From assembly GCF_007827365.1 (NCBI RefSeq), contig NZ_VISI01000002.1, positions 1,741,001-1,805,000 on the forward strand: a stretch of 64,000 nt of DNA, given 5' to 3'. The stretch's first letter is position 1. Every line of letters starts with the position of its first letter. Shown piece after piece: positions 33,763-43,197 of the stretch. The notes under the pieces are model-generated. The model ran no database searches, had not been told where the DNA came from, and saw nothing but the letters and a program-made list of their open reading frames with translations. This stretch comes from Olleya sp. Hel_I_94 (GTDB lineage Bacteria > Bacteroidota > Bacteroidia > Flavobacteriales > Flavobacteriaceae). Both the position numbers and the translations under genes were made by a program.

Positions 33763-35928
33763 CTAATTTTTTATCGTGGCTACTTTTTTAATTTCGTAAG
33801 TCATTTTTAAGTCGTTTAGCACGTTAAGCGCTTCTTCAACATAAACATCTTTACTTAAATTTTCATGCCATCTGTTACGTTTATCACGTAAGGTCGTGTC
33901 TTGATCAAACATTCTTTGCTCGTATGGTAACGACTCAAATGTTAAATTAGTTTTATAATCTGAAATCGCATCAAACTGCTTTGCTTCTTCTTCATTTAAC
34001 TTTAACTCTGCTCTATATTTTTCGTAATTAAGCGAGTAGCTGTTATCATCCATTTTAGTCTTAGCCCATTTAGCACTATTTTCAATTAACTTTAATTGCT
34101 CGTTATTAGCCATACGCTCTTTACTATTAGCAATGGTACGATCGTAGTCAAAATAGCTATTCCAAACTTCAAAATCTACAGGTGTGATCTTATCCCAAGC
34201 TAATGGATTTTCTTGATCACGCTCACCTATGTCAATAAAACTGTAACGATCCGGAACAACAACATCACTTTTTACACCTTCTAACTGTGTTGATCCACCA
34301 TTAATACGGTAAAACTTTTGACGCGTTAATTTTAAGGCTCCTAAATCTCCGTGAGAACTATTACGAACCATTCGGTTTAAGTCTAATACATTTTGTACTG
34401 TTCCTTTACCATAAGTTTGCTTACTACCAATAATAATAGCACGTTTGTAATCTTGCATTGCTGCAGCTAAAATCTCTGATGCAGATGCAGACAACTCGTT
34501 TACCATAATTACTAATGGTCCATCCCAAACAATGGATTTATCAGTATCACGTAACACCTCTTTTGGCTCGTCGGTTGATCTAACTTGTACAATTGGTCCG
34601 TCTTTAATAAATAAACCAGCCATATCTACAACGGTTCTTAAAGATCCTCCACCATTATTACGCAGGTCTAAAACAAGACCTTCAATACCAGCTTCTTTTA
34701 AACGCTCAATTTCTAATTTAATATCTGTTGCAGCGTTACGGTTATTATAATCTTCAAAATCTACATAAAACTTAGGCAGATTTATTATTCCGTAATTTTT
34801 ATTGTCTTTTTTAACTATTGAAGACTTAGCATAAGTCTCTTCCAGCTCTACTAAATCTCTAGTCACTGCAATATCTTGGATAGTACCATCCACTTTTTTC
34901 ATGGTTAAAATAACCTTAGTCCCTTTAGGTCCTTTAATTAATTTAATAGCATCATCAATACGCATTCCAACTACGCTTATTGCTTCTTTTTCTTTGTCCT
35001 GACGTACTTTCATTATAACATCACCAACTTCTATCTCTCCATCTCTCCAAGCTGGTCCACCAGAAATAAGTTCTACAATTTTGATGTAGTCCATTTTTTT
35101 CTGTAAACGTGCTCCAATACCTTCAAGTTTACCAGACATTTGCTGATCAAATCTATCTTTATCTGTTGGTGCTAAATAAGAGGTGTGTGGATCAAACTCT
35201 TCTACAATAGTATTCACATACATACCAAACCAATCCTCACGATCCATATCTTCGATATAGTCTGTAAAATAATTATCTAAAGCTTTAGACGTTTCAGCTC
35301 TAGCTTCTGCTTCAATCTCTGTAATAGTTTTTTTAACTACAGGCTCTTTTTCAATAGCTTCAGTGCCTTCCTCGTCTTCCTTTACTTTAGCTGTATCATT
35401 TTGCTCATCCATTAAAGTATCGTAACTAGACAACGTATTAAATTTTAACTGTTGTCTCCAACGCTCTTTTAATCCTTTTTTGTTTTTAGCGTATGGTAAG
35501 TTTTTATAATCTGTGTTATAATCTTCGTCTTGATTAAAATCAAAAGGCTTTGCTAAAATATCTTTATAATAAGACTTAGCTTCTTCTTGACGTTGCACTA
35601 AACGCTCATAAACCAAACTAAAAAATGAAATATCATAAGCTCTTAACTGATCATCAATTTCGGTTTCAAACTTTTTAAAATCGTCAACATCTGACTGCAA
35701 GAAGTAACGTTTTAAAGGGTCAACCAACTCTAAATAGTCCGAATAAATTTCTGCAGAAAAAGCATCATTTAATTCTTTTGGTTCAAAATGTAACTGGTCT
35801 AAAGCTAAAGTTATGATTTGTATTAAAAGTTTGTCTTTATCTGGATCGTCATCAACTTTAGTGGTAAAACTACAAGAACCAAATGCTAATAATAGTACTA
35901 GCAATATTATATTATATTTCCTTTTCAT
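33763..35928 (-). CDS. C-terminal processing peptidase (Prc/Tsp, S41 family), lipoprotein
   Basis: A 721-residue periplasmic serine protease that trims or degrades proteins from their C-termini. The signal ends at the lipobox FGSC (Cys19). A long N-terminal helical region includes an acidic insert (~180-210, EDEEGTEAIEKEP). A PDZ domain lies at ~270-350, and the S41 domain has GLVLDLRNNGGGS and NELSASASEILAAAMQDY with the catalytic Ser. The general-base Lys is in GSKQTYGKGT. The C-terminal domain resembles the Tsp/Prc family tail. In Escherichia coli, Prc processes penicillin-binding protein 3 and degrades tagged proteins; the substrates here are unknown. Confidence 0.94.
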   Translation of the reverse strand: MKRKYNIILLVLLLAFGSCSFTTKVDDDPDKDKLLIQIITLALDQLHFEPKELNDAFSAEIYSDYLELVDPLKRYFLQSDVDDFKKFETEIDDQLRAYDISFFSLVYERLVQRQEEAKSYYKDILAKPFDFNQDEDYNTDYKNLPYAKNKKGLKERWRQQLKFNTLSSYDTLMDEQNDTAKVKEDEEGTEAIEKEPVVKKTITEIEAEARAETSKALDNYFTDYIEDMDREDWFGMYVNTIVEEFDPHTSYLAPTDKDRFDQQMSGKLEGIGARLQKKMDYIKIVELISGGPAWRDGEIEVGDVIMKVRQDKEKEAISVVGMRIDDAIKLIKGPKGTKVILTMKKVDGTIQDIAVTRDLVELEETYAKSSIVKKDNKNYGIINLPKFYVDFEDYNNRNAATDIKLEIERLKEAGIEGLVLDLRNNGGGSLRTVVDMAGLFIKDGPIVQVRSTDEPKEVLRDTDKSIVWDGPLVIMVNELSASASEILAAAMQDYKRAIIIGSKQTYGKGTVQNVLDLNRMVRNSSHGDLGALKLTRQKFYRINGGSTQLEGVKSDVVVPDRYSFIDIGERDQENPLAWDKITPVDFEVWNSYFDYDRTIANSKERMANNEQLKLIENSAKWAKTKMDDNSYSLNYEKYRAELKLNEEEAKQFDAISDYKTNLTFESLPYEQRMFDQDTTLRDKRNRWHENLSKDVYVEEALNVLNDLKMTYEIKKVATIKN

Positions 35929-36082
35929 GTGTTCTGTTTAAATTTTTTCGAGAAATTTCTACTAAAGTAAAGAAAAAACCATGCCAATAAAATCTAATCC
36001 ACCTAATTTTTTGTTAAACTGAAGAAATTGAGTAGATACGGGAGAATTTATGTATTTTAGCTAAGTAATTTAATAGACTACT

Positions 36083-36856
36083 ATGAGTAAAAAACCACTA
36101 ATTTTAGTGACTAATGATGATGGCATAACTGCACCAGGAATTTTAGCTTTAATTGATGTTATGGAAACCTTAGGTGATGTCGTTGTAGTAGCACCAGATA
36201 GTCCGCAAAGCGGAATGGGTCATGCTATTACATTAAACAATGTACTACACTTAGATAAAGTCTCTAAAAAAGGAGACAAAACTTTAAAATACAGCTGTTC
36301 TGGGACACCTGCAGATTGTGTTAAAATTGCAATTAACGAGGTTTTAGACAGACGTCCAGATTTGTGCGTATCTGGTATTAATCATGGCTCCAACAGCTCC
36401 ATCAATGTGATATATTCTGGAACTATGAGTGCTGCTATTGAAGCAGGAATTGAAGGTATACCTGCTATCGGATTTTCTTTGTTGGATTACAAATGGGATG
36501 CAGATTTTGAAGCTTCTAAAAAATACATTAAACAAATAGCTAAAAATGCTTTACAACATGGTATTGCTGATGGTATGATACTAAATGTAAACATTCCTGC
36601 TTTAAAAAAGAAGGACATAAAAGGCATTAAAGTTTGTAGACAAGCAAGAGCTAATTGGAAAGAAAAATTTGACAAAAGACAAACACCACAAGGTAGAGAT
36701 TACTACTGGCTAACTGGTGAATTTGTAAATTACGATAAAGGCACAGATACTGACGAATATGCTTTATCTGAAGGTTATGTTTCTGTTGTACCTGTACAAT
36801 ACGATTTAACTGCGCACCATTACATGCAAGAACTAAATACGTGGCAATTTGAATAA
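36083..36856 (+). CDS. surE: 5'/3'-nucleotidase SurE
   Basis: A 257-residue metal-dependent nucleoside monophosphatase. The N-terminal motif LVTNDDGITAPG (residues 8-19, metal ligands Asp12 and Asp13) and the metal-binding region with SGINHGSNSSINVIYSGTMS are intact. GIPAIGFS follows. SurE supports survival in stationary phase by dephosphorylating nucleotides and short polyphosphates. It leads a surE - small membrane protein - lpxB run, overlapping the next gene by 8 bp. Confidence 0.96.
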   Translation: MSKKPLILVTNDDGITAPGILALIDVMETLGDVVVVAPDSPQSGMGHAITLNNVLHLDKVSKKGDKTLKYSCSGTPADCVKIAINEVLDRRPDLCVSGINHGSNSSINVIYSGTMSAAIEAGIEGIPAIGFSLLDYKWDADFEASKKYIKQIAKNALQHGIADGMILNVNIPALKKKDIKGIKVCRQARANWKEKFDKRQTPQGRDYYWLTGEFVNYDKGTDTDEYALSEGYVSVVPVQYDLTAHHYMQELNTWQFE

Positions 36857-37130
36857 CAAAAAACACATTATTCTTGGCTTTATTTTAGGTGTGATTTCTA
36901 CAGGAATTGGTGTATTACTGTACATCGCATTCTTTTCTAGATATGGCATTGAAGAGACTTTTAAAAAAGCCATACAGTTTAAATTTGTTGATAAAATAGT
37001 TAGCTTAGGCGCTTTGCTTAACTTAGGTTTGTTTTTTCTATTTTTAAACAGAAAAAAGGATGATTTGGCAAAAGGTGTGCTAATAGCCACACTAATAATT
37101 GGATTAATTATTATAATAAATAGATTATAA
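36849..37130 (+). CDS. Small membrane protein of unknown function
   Basis: A 93-residue protein with three hydrophobic segments: GFILGVISTGIGVLLYIAFF, GALLNLGLFFLFL and LIATLIIGLIIIINRL. The likely start is TTG at 36849, inside the end of surE. It ends 1 bp before lpxB, so it is almost certainly cotranscribed and translationally coupled. I do not recognise a named family; its fixed place beside lpxB suggests an envelope role. Confidence 0.8.
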   Translation: MNNKKHIILGFILGVISTGIGVLLYIAFFSRYGIEETFKKAIQFKFVDKIVSLGALLNLGLFFLFLNRKKDDLAKGVLIATLIIGLIIIINRL

Positions 37131-37131
37131 A

Positions 37132-38247
37132 TTGAAGTATTACATTATTTCTGGCGAAGCTTCTGGCGATTTACATGGCTCTAACCTAATGAAAGCGTTG
37201 CAAAAACAAGATGCAACTGCAGATTTTAGGTTTTGGGGAGGCGACTTAATGCAATCTGTTGGTGGCACATTAGTAAAACACTATAAAGCTCTAGCTTTTA
37301 TGGGATTTTCTGAAGTGATCATGAATTTAAGGACTATTGCCAAAAACTTATCGTTTTGTAAAACAGATATTGCAAACTATAATCCTGACGTGATTATTTT
37401 TATTGACTATCCTGGGTTTAATCTACGTATTGCAAAATGGGCTAAGACTAAAAATTTTAAAACACATTATTATATTTCTCCTCAAATTTGGGCTTGGAAA
37501 GAAGGTCGTATTAAAGCTATCAAACATGATGTAGACCAAATGTATGTGATCCTACCGTTTGAAAAAGACTTTTACGAAAACAAACATAATTATCCTGTGC
37601 ATTTTGTTGGACATCCATTAATAGATGCTATTGCAGACAGAACACAAGTGGACGATAAAACGTTTAGAAAAACACATGGTTTAACCGAAAAACCAATTAT
37701 TGCCCTATTACCAGGAAGTAGAAAGCAAGAAATAACAAAAATGTTATCCGTAATGCTCAGTGTTGTAGATGACTACCCTGACTACCAATTTGTAATTGCA
37801 GGTGCACCAAGTCAGGATTACGACTTTTATAAAACTTTTATTAAACAAAGTAATGTCCATTTTATAAGCAACAAAACTTACGATTTACTAAGTCTTGCGA
37901 CTGCTGCTTTAGTGACCTCTGGAACAGCAACATTAGAAACCGCTTTGTTTAAAGTGCCTCAGGTAGTTTGCTACAAAGGTAGTTGGGTGTCTTACCAAAT
38001 TGGTAAACGAGTAGTAAACCTAGATTATATTAGCTTAGTAAACTTAATATTGGATAAAGAGGTTGTAACCGAATTAATTCAGGGTGACTTTAACACTAAA
38101 CGTCTAAAAAAAGAGTTAGATACTATACTAGATAGCTATGAACGTACTAAATATTTTATGAGTTATTATGACTTAGAAAAAAAATTAGGTGGAAAAGGTG
38201 CTAGTGAAAACACAGCTAAATTAATATATAATTACATACACGATTAA
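37132..38247 (+). CDS. lpxB: Lipid-A-disaccharide synthase
   Basis: A 371-residue GT-B glycosyltransferase that joins UDP-2,3-diacylglucosamine and lipid X to make lipid A disaccharide at the inner membrane. The start YYIISGEASGDLHGSNLMKAL, FIDYPGFNLRIAKWAK, YYISPQIWAWKEGRIK and LLPGSRKQEI are diagnostic. TSGTATLETALFKVPQVV forms the donor site. The start codon is TTG, the second in a row in this operon. The downstream lipoprotein gene begins 7 bp later. Confidence 0.96.
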   Translation: MKYYIISGEASGDLHGSNLMKALQKQDATADFRFWGGDLMQSVGGTLVKHYKALAFMGFSEVIMNLRTIAKNLSFCKTDIANYNPDVIIFIDYPGFNLRIAKWAKTKNFKTHYYISPQIWAWKEGRIKAIKHDVDQMYVILPFEKDFYENKHNYPVHFVGHPLIDAIADRTQVDDKTFRKTHGLTEKPIIALLPGSRKQEITKMLSVMLSVVDDYPDYQFVIAGAPSQDYDFYKTFIKQSNVHFISNKTYDLLSLATAALVTSGTATLETALFKVPQVVCYKGSWVSYQIGKRVVNLDYISLVNLILDKEVVTELIQGDFNTKRLKKELDTILDSYERTKYFMSYYDLEKKLGGKGASENTAKLIYNYIHD

Positions 38248-38254
38248 TTATTAA

Positions 38255-38869
38255 ATGAATAAAATTGTCCTACTTTTAATATTAGCAACATTAATGTCTT
38301 GCGGAAGCAGTAAAAGCAAGCGTGTTGTCACTACAAAATCTGAATCTGAAGTTATCAGCCAAACCAACAATAAACCTGCTAGACGTGGTCCTGCTAGAAA
38401 AACCAGCACAAAATCTACTAGAGACATAGCTACTGATGATCAATTAGAAGATAATCAATCTGTAGAAGCCATAGCTGTTAACAATCCACTAATTGCAAGC
38501 ATTATTAATAATGCACAAAGTTATGAAGGTGTTAGATACAAATATGGTGGTACTACAAAAAAAGGTATGGATTGCTCTGGATTAATCTATACAGCATTTC
38601 AATCTGAAGATATTAGTTTACCACGATCTTCAAGCGCTATGGCTACGCATGGTGACTGGATAGATGTAAAAGAAGTTAGAGAAGGTGACTTACTGTTTTT
38701 TGCCACAAAACGGAACAGCAGAACCGTTAACCATGTTGGTTTAGTAACGTCATCTAGATTAGGACGTGTAGAATTTATTCATGCAAGTACAAGTAAAGGT
38801 GTAATGACCTCCCTTTTATCTGAACGCTATTGGTACTTTGCTTTTGTCCAAGCACGACGATTATTGTAA
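38255..38869 (+). CDS. NlpC/P60 (C40) peptidase lipoprotein
   Basis: A 204-residue lipoprotein: short signal with lipobox LMSCG (Cys16), a Ser/Lys/Arg-rich linker (to ~85), then the NlpC/P60 domain. The catalytic triad is visible: Cys107 in DCSGLIYTAF, His160 in NHVGLV and His176 in FIHAST. The family cleaves gamma-D-Glu-diamino acid bonds in peptidoglycan stem peptides. It lies between lpxB and comEC in the same direction with small gaps, so it is probably part of the same envelope-related transcription unit. Confidence 0.94.
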   Translation: MNKIVLLLILATLMSCGSSKSKRVVTTKSESEVISQTNNKPARRGPARKTSTKSTRDIATDDQLEDNQSVEAIAVNNPLIASIINNAQSYEGVRYKYGGTTKKGMDCSGLIYTAFQSEDISLPRSSSAMATHGDWIDVKEVREGDLLFFATKRNSRTVNHVGLVTSSRLGRVEFIHASTSKGVMTSLLSERYWYFAFVQARRLL

Positions 38870-38889
38870 GAAATTGACTATATTGAAGT

Positions 38890-40920
38890 ATGAAATTGCT
38901 TCATTTTTCAATTATAAAATTCACAATTTGCTTAATAATTGGCATCGTACTTTCTAAGATACTAAGTATTTCGGTACTTTATAGCTGGTTTATAACTATA
39001 AGTCTTACAGCGCTTTCCGTTATTTTATATTTTATTTTCAAAAAGAAAAGTAACCACATTTATCTTTTTGGTACTATTATCTACTTAACTTTTGTAGCTT
39101 TTGGTCTTTTTATATCTAATAGTAACGAAGATTTAAATAAAACCAATCACTTTAGCAATTATATAAGTAAAGATACCACCACTAGTACTACAACTTTTAG
39201 GATTAGAGAATTATTAAAACCTAATGCTTATAGTCAGCGTTATTATATTGACTTGCTTCAGATAAATAACAATAACGTTATAGGCAAAGCATTGCTAAAC
39301 GTTAAAAAAGACAGTTTACAATCTATATTACCTATAGACGCTATTTATACAACTGCCATACCATTAGTGGACGTTAAAAAGCCTTTAAATCCAGATCAAT
39401 TTAGTTATAAAAATTATTTAGAAAAACAGCAAGTACACTTTCAGCTATATGCTGATCACACCAATATACTGCAGCTTCAAAATAAAACACATACCCTATT
39501 TGGATATGCAGCTAAATTAAGAAATCACATAAATAGCAAATTAGATAAGTATCAATATACAAATGACCAGCTGTCCATTATTAATGCCTTAATATTAGGG
39601 CAAAGACAAAATATAACAAAAGCAGTTTATGACAATTACACCAATGCAGGAGCCATACACATATTAGCAGTTTCTGGGTTACATGTTGGTATAATATTGT
39701 TAATACTAAATTTGGTATTCAAGCCTGTAGAACGTTTAAAAAACGGGAAGTTTTATAAAACCATAATACTCGTTATTTTATTATGGACCTATGCTTTAAT
39801 TGCAGGTGGTTCTGCATCTATTATAAGAGCAACAACCATGTTTAGTATTGTTGCTATAGGTATTAACTTAAAACGTCCGACAAACATCTATAACACCTTA
39901 GCTGTTTCTGTTTTTATTTTACTATTAATTAAACCTAATTTTTTATTTGATGTAGGTTTTCAGTTAAGTTATGCTGCAGTAATAGCAATCGTTAGTTTTC
40001 AGCCTATATTAGAAAAACTTTGGACACCTAAATACAAAATTGTAACGCTGTTATGGCAAACGCTAACAGTAACCGTTTCAGCTCAATTTGGAATTATCCC
40101 TATAAGTCTATATTATTTCCATCAATTTCCTAGTTTGTTTTGGCTATCCAATCTAATTGTAATTCCATTTTTAAGTATCATATTAGGTTTAGGTTTACTA
40201 GTAATAACATTAGCACTATTTGGTTTACCTAAAACATTTTTGTCAGACACATTTGGAATGGTTATCAATTGGATGAATTCCTTTTTTGAATGGATTTCTA
40301 GTCAGGAAGATTTTTTAATAATTGATATTCCATTTACCATCGCTCAGGTGATTATATCCTATATTTTTATATTTTGCCTTTATGCACTTTACCATAATAA
40401 GAATTATAGGTGGTTACAATTAACCTTAATTTCGGTCTTGGTTTTACAATTATCCTATACCATTGTCAAATTTAATAGTAAAAGCAATCAGTTTATTGTA
40501 TTTCATAAAAGTAGAAACACACTATTAGGTAAAAAACATAACAATCAATTAGCAACCTTTTCTACATTAAAAACAGCAGAAACAAATTCTATAATTAGAA
40601 GCTATGCAGTCAAAAACGCATTACAAACATCGGCTTCAAAACCTGTAACTAACATATACAAACTGGACAACAAACATGTATTAGTTATTGATAGTTTGTC
40701 CGTATTTAATGTAAAAGGAATAACAATAGATTATGTTGTATTAACACAATCTCCAAAATTAAACCTAGAGCGATTAATTGACAGCTTAAAACCAAAGGTT
40801 ATAATAGCAGATGGAAATAATTATAGATCGTATGTAAATCGTTGGGAAGCTACTTGTTTAAAACAAAAACTCCCGTTTTACCACACAGGTAAAACAGGAG
40901 CTTATATTATAAACTATTAA
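38890..40920 (+). CDS. ComEC/Rec2-like DNA uptake channel
   Basis: A 676-residue membrane protein. The N-terminal region has helices plus a DUF4131-like periplasmic domain (~50-190, with FRIRELLKPNAYSQRYYIDL). The Competence core follows (~215-500), with the signature IHILAVSGLHVGIILLIL and PTNIYNTLAVSVFIL. The C-terminus (~540-676) is degenerate compared with metallo-beta-lactamase-bearing ComEC, as is usual in Flavobacteriaceae. ComEC carries single-stranded DNA across the inner membrane in transformation. It converges on the thioredoxin gene at 40928. Confidence 0.92.
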   Translation: MKLLHFSIIKFTICLIIGIVLSKILSISVLYSWFITISLTALSVILYFIFKKKSNHIYLFGTIIYLTFVAFGLFISNSNEDLNKTNHFSNYISKDTTTSTTTFRIRELLKPNAYSQRYYIDLLQINNNNVIGKALLNVKKDSLQSILPIDAIYTTAIPLVDVKKPLNPDQFSYKNYLEKQQVHFQLYADHTNILQLQNKTHTLFGYAAKLRNHINSKLDKYQYTNDQLSIINALILGQRQNITKAVYDNYTNAGAIHILAVSGLHVGIILLILNLVFKPVERLKNGKFYKTIILVILLWTYALIAGGSASIIRATTMFSIVAIGINLKRPTNIYNTLAVSVFILLLIKPNFLFDVGFQLSYAAVIAIVSFQPILEKLWTPKYKIVTLLWQTLTVTVSAQFGIIPISLYYFHQFPSLFWLSNLIVIPFLSIILGLGLLVITLALFGLPKTFLSDTFGMVINWMNSFFEWISSQEDFLIIDIPFTIAQVIISYIFIFCLYALYHNKNYRWLQLTLISVLVLQLSYTIVKFNSKSNQFIVFHKSRNTLLGKKHNNQLATFSTLKTAETNSIIRSYAVKNALQTSASKPVTNIYKLDNKHVLVIDSLSVFNVKGITIDYVVLTQSPKLNLERLIDSLKPKVIIADGNNYRSYVNRWEATCLKQKLPFYHTGKTGAYIINY

Positions 40921-40927
40921 AAACGGT

Positions 40928-41476
40928 TTAATCGTTTTTAAAGGTTGCTTTAAAGGCTTTGTAATAGGCATCAAAATCTGCTTGAGTTTTCATGTCTTTA
41001 TGTTTATTAGACTGAAACATTTTTAAATACAACTCTAAAGCTTGTGGTGTTTGATATCCTGTAATTGGAGATATTAATTGCGCATCTTCATCAAAAAATA
41101 GCAACGTTGGATAAGCTCTAATCCCTAAACCACGTGAAAGCTCGTGACTAGAATTTCTAGTTTTAGCTTTAGCTGGATTGTAACTCGGGTTTTTATATGT
41201 TTTTCCTTTAAAGGTAATTTCTTCATTTCCCTCAGCATTAAACTTCACAGCATAATAATACTTATTTACGTAAGCAATTAGGTCTTTATTAGTAAAAGTT
41301 CTAGCATCCAAAAGTTTGCATGGACCACACCAAGCTGTGTAAGCATCCATCATTATTTTTCTAGGTTCTTTTTTTTGAAGCTCAACAGCTTCTTCAAGTG
41401 TTACCCAGTTAATTTTGTCTTGTGCAAAACTACTAACTGTTAATAACAATGTTAGGGCTAAAAATATGTTTTTCAT
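40928..41476 (-). CDS. Exported thioredoxin-family protein with intact CGPC
   Basis: A 182-residue protein with a Sec signal (IFLALTLLLTVSSFAQ) and a thioredoxin fold whose active site is AWCGPCKLLDART (Cys50, Cys53). The YPTLLFF cis-Pro region follows after an insertion. It probably reduces disulfides or acts in cytochrome or envelope protein maturation in the periplasm. It lies downstream of the POT transporter on the same strand, but a terminator separates them. Confidence 0.9.
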   Translation of the reverse strand: MKNIFLALTLLLTVSSFAQDKINWVTLEEAVELQKKEPRKIMMDAYTAWCGPCKLLDARTFTNKDLIAYVNKYYYAVKFNAEGNEEITFKGKTYKNPSYNPAKAKTRNSSHELSRGLGIRAYPTLLFFDEDAQLISPITGYQTPQALELYLKMFQSNKHKDMKTQADFDAYYKAFKATFKND

Positions 41477-41534
41477 GGTATTTATTTTATATCTTTTATA
41501 GTCGCAAATAGTGTTCCAAATTTACAAAAAAATA

Positions 41535-41558
41535 AAACGCCTCATGATAGAGGCGTTT
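41535..41558 (-). terminator. Intrinsic terminator downstream of the POT transporter gene
   Basis: The stem AAACGCCTC / GAGGCGTTT has a 6-base loop, ATGATA on plus. On minus it is followed by TATTTTTTTG, so it terminates the peptidase - transporter unit before the thioredoxin gene. Confidence 0.85.
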
Positions 41559-41583
41559 ATTTTAATAATATATTAAGTGTTAA

Positions 41584-43173
41584 TTATTGTACACCATGCA
41601 TCATACGCTTAATCTTACCATTTAATAAAAGCATAATTACACCTGCTCCTATTGGAATTAAAGTAAAGATTAAGAAGAATGTTGATAAACCGTAATCTTC
41701 CATAATTGGATCCATGTAACTTGCTGTCCAACCTCCAATTACACCAGCTAAGAAATTTGCAATAAACCAAATACCAAACATCATACTTACTAGTTTTACT
41801 GGAGCTAATTTACTAACATAACTTAAACCTACTGGAGACACACAAAGCTCTCCTAAAGTATGCAATAAGAAAGCAATAATTAACCAAATCATACTAACTG
41901 AAGCTGACTTTGCGCCATCTGGGATTCCTGAAGCTCCATATGCTAATGCAGCAAAACCTACTCCTACAAGAATTAACCCTAAAGCAAATTTAATTGGTCC
42001 TGATGGGTTGTATTTGCTTTCCCATATTTTAGAAAATACTGGTGCAAATAATATAATGAATAATGAATTTAATACAGAGAACCATGATGCTGCAACTTCA
42101 GTAGCTTCAGAAGTAAACTCTCTATATAACATCCAAATAACAATCACCCAAATAATTAAAAAACTAAATCCTAAGAAAAAATTTGATAAGGCATACTTTT
42201 TAAAAGTTTGCTTAAATAGCATTCCTAATACCCATGTTAACACAAATAAAGGGACTAAAGTAATAATTGAATTAACTATATTAAAAACCGTTGCAGACTC
42301 TCCACTTAAAGCACGATCTGTATAATCTGCTGCAAAAATGGTCATAGATCCACCTGCTTGCTCAAATGCCCACCAAAAGAATACTGTAAACAAAGCAAAA
42401 ATACCAATTACAGTCAAACGGTCTTTTGTAACTTTAGACGACTTAGCATCGTCAATAACATCTTCTACATCATCTCCAATCGCTTCCATTGAATGTTCTA
42501 ATGTATCGTCAAGGTCCTCACTATTATTTGGAGATAATCCAATATTACCAAATATTTTTTGTGCAAAGTAAAATTGCAACATTCCAAAAAACATAAATAC
42601 ACCAGCTAATCCAAATCCATAATGCCATCCTATTTTCTCACCTATGTAGCCACATAAAAGAATACCTAAAAATGCTCCTGCATTAATTCCCATGTAAAAA
42701 ATGGTGTAACCAGCATCTTTCTCTTTTCCTTGACCTTTATATAATTGACCAACAATTGAAGAAATATTTGGCTTAAATAAACCGTTCCCTAAAATAAGAA
42801 AGACTAATCCAATGTAAAAAAACATATCTGTTAATCCCTCTAAAGCCATAGCAGCATGTCCTAAAGTCATTATTAAAGCACCAATAACAACGGACTTTCT
42901 AAAACCTAAAAATTTATCAGCTAAATAACCACCAATTATTGGTGTTAAATAAACCAATCCAATATACCATCCATACATTAAGGTTGCATCTTCACGCTCC
43001 CAACCCCATCCTCCTTCAAGGATTGACTTTGTTAAAAACAGTACTAGTAAAGCACGCATCCCATAATAGGAGAATCGTTCCCACATTTCAGTAAAAAAGA
43101 GTACAAATAATCCAGACGGATGACCCAAAACGGTCTTTTGATTGGTTTCTGAACCTCCAAATTTAAATTCCAT
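41584..43173 (-). CDS. POT family proton-dependent di/tripeptide transporter
   Basis: A 529-residue transporter with about 14 membrane segments. Family signatures are present: HPSGLFVLFFTEMWERFSYY (the ExxER-type proton-coupling motif) and the PTR2 pattern FYMGINAGAFLGILLCGYIG, with GLFKPNISSIVGQLY. A charged cytoplasmic loop (~215-250) splits the bundles. It imports small peptides with protons. The DPP IV-type peptidase gene ends 25 bp upstream on the same strand, so secreted peptidase and peptide uptake are probably coexpressed. Confidence 0.95.
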   Translation of the reverse strand: MEFKFGGSETNQKTVLGHPSGLFVLFFTEMWERFSYYGMRALLVLFLTKSILEGGWGWEREDATLMYGWYIGLVYLTPIIGGYLADKFLGFRKSVVIGALIMTLGHAAMALEGLTDMFFYIGLVFLILGNGLFKPNISSIVGQLYKGQGKEKDAGYTIFYMGINAGAFLGILLCGYIGEKIGWHYGFGLAGVFMFFGMLQFYFAQKIFGNIGLSPNNSEDLDDTLEHSMEAIGDDVEDVIDDAKSSKVTKDRLTVIGIFALFTVFFWWAFEQAGGSMTIFAADYTDRALSGESATVFNIVNSIITLVPLFVLTWVLGMLFKQTFKKYALSNFFLGFSFLIIWVIVIWMLYREFTSEATEVAASWFSVLNSLFIILFAPVFSKIWESKYNPSGPIKFALGLILVGVGFAALAYGASGIPDGAKSASVSMIWLIIAFLLHTLGELCVSPVGLSYVSKLAPVKLVSMMFGIWFIANFLAGVIGGWTASYMDPIMEDYGLSTFFLIFTLIPIGAGVIMLLLNGKIKRMMHGVQ

Positions 43174-43197
43174 AAGTTATAATATTAGTTAGTTTAA

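Noticed and set aside
40915..40945. A terminator between comEC and the thioredoxin gene (AAAACG ... CGTTTT)
   Set aside because: The stem is short and AT-rich and overlaps the end of the thioredoxin coding region; too weak to call.
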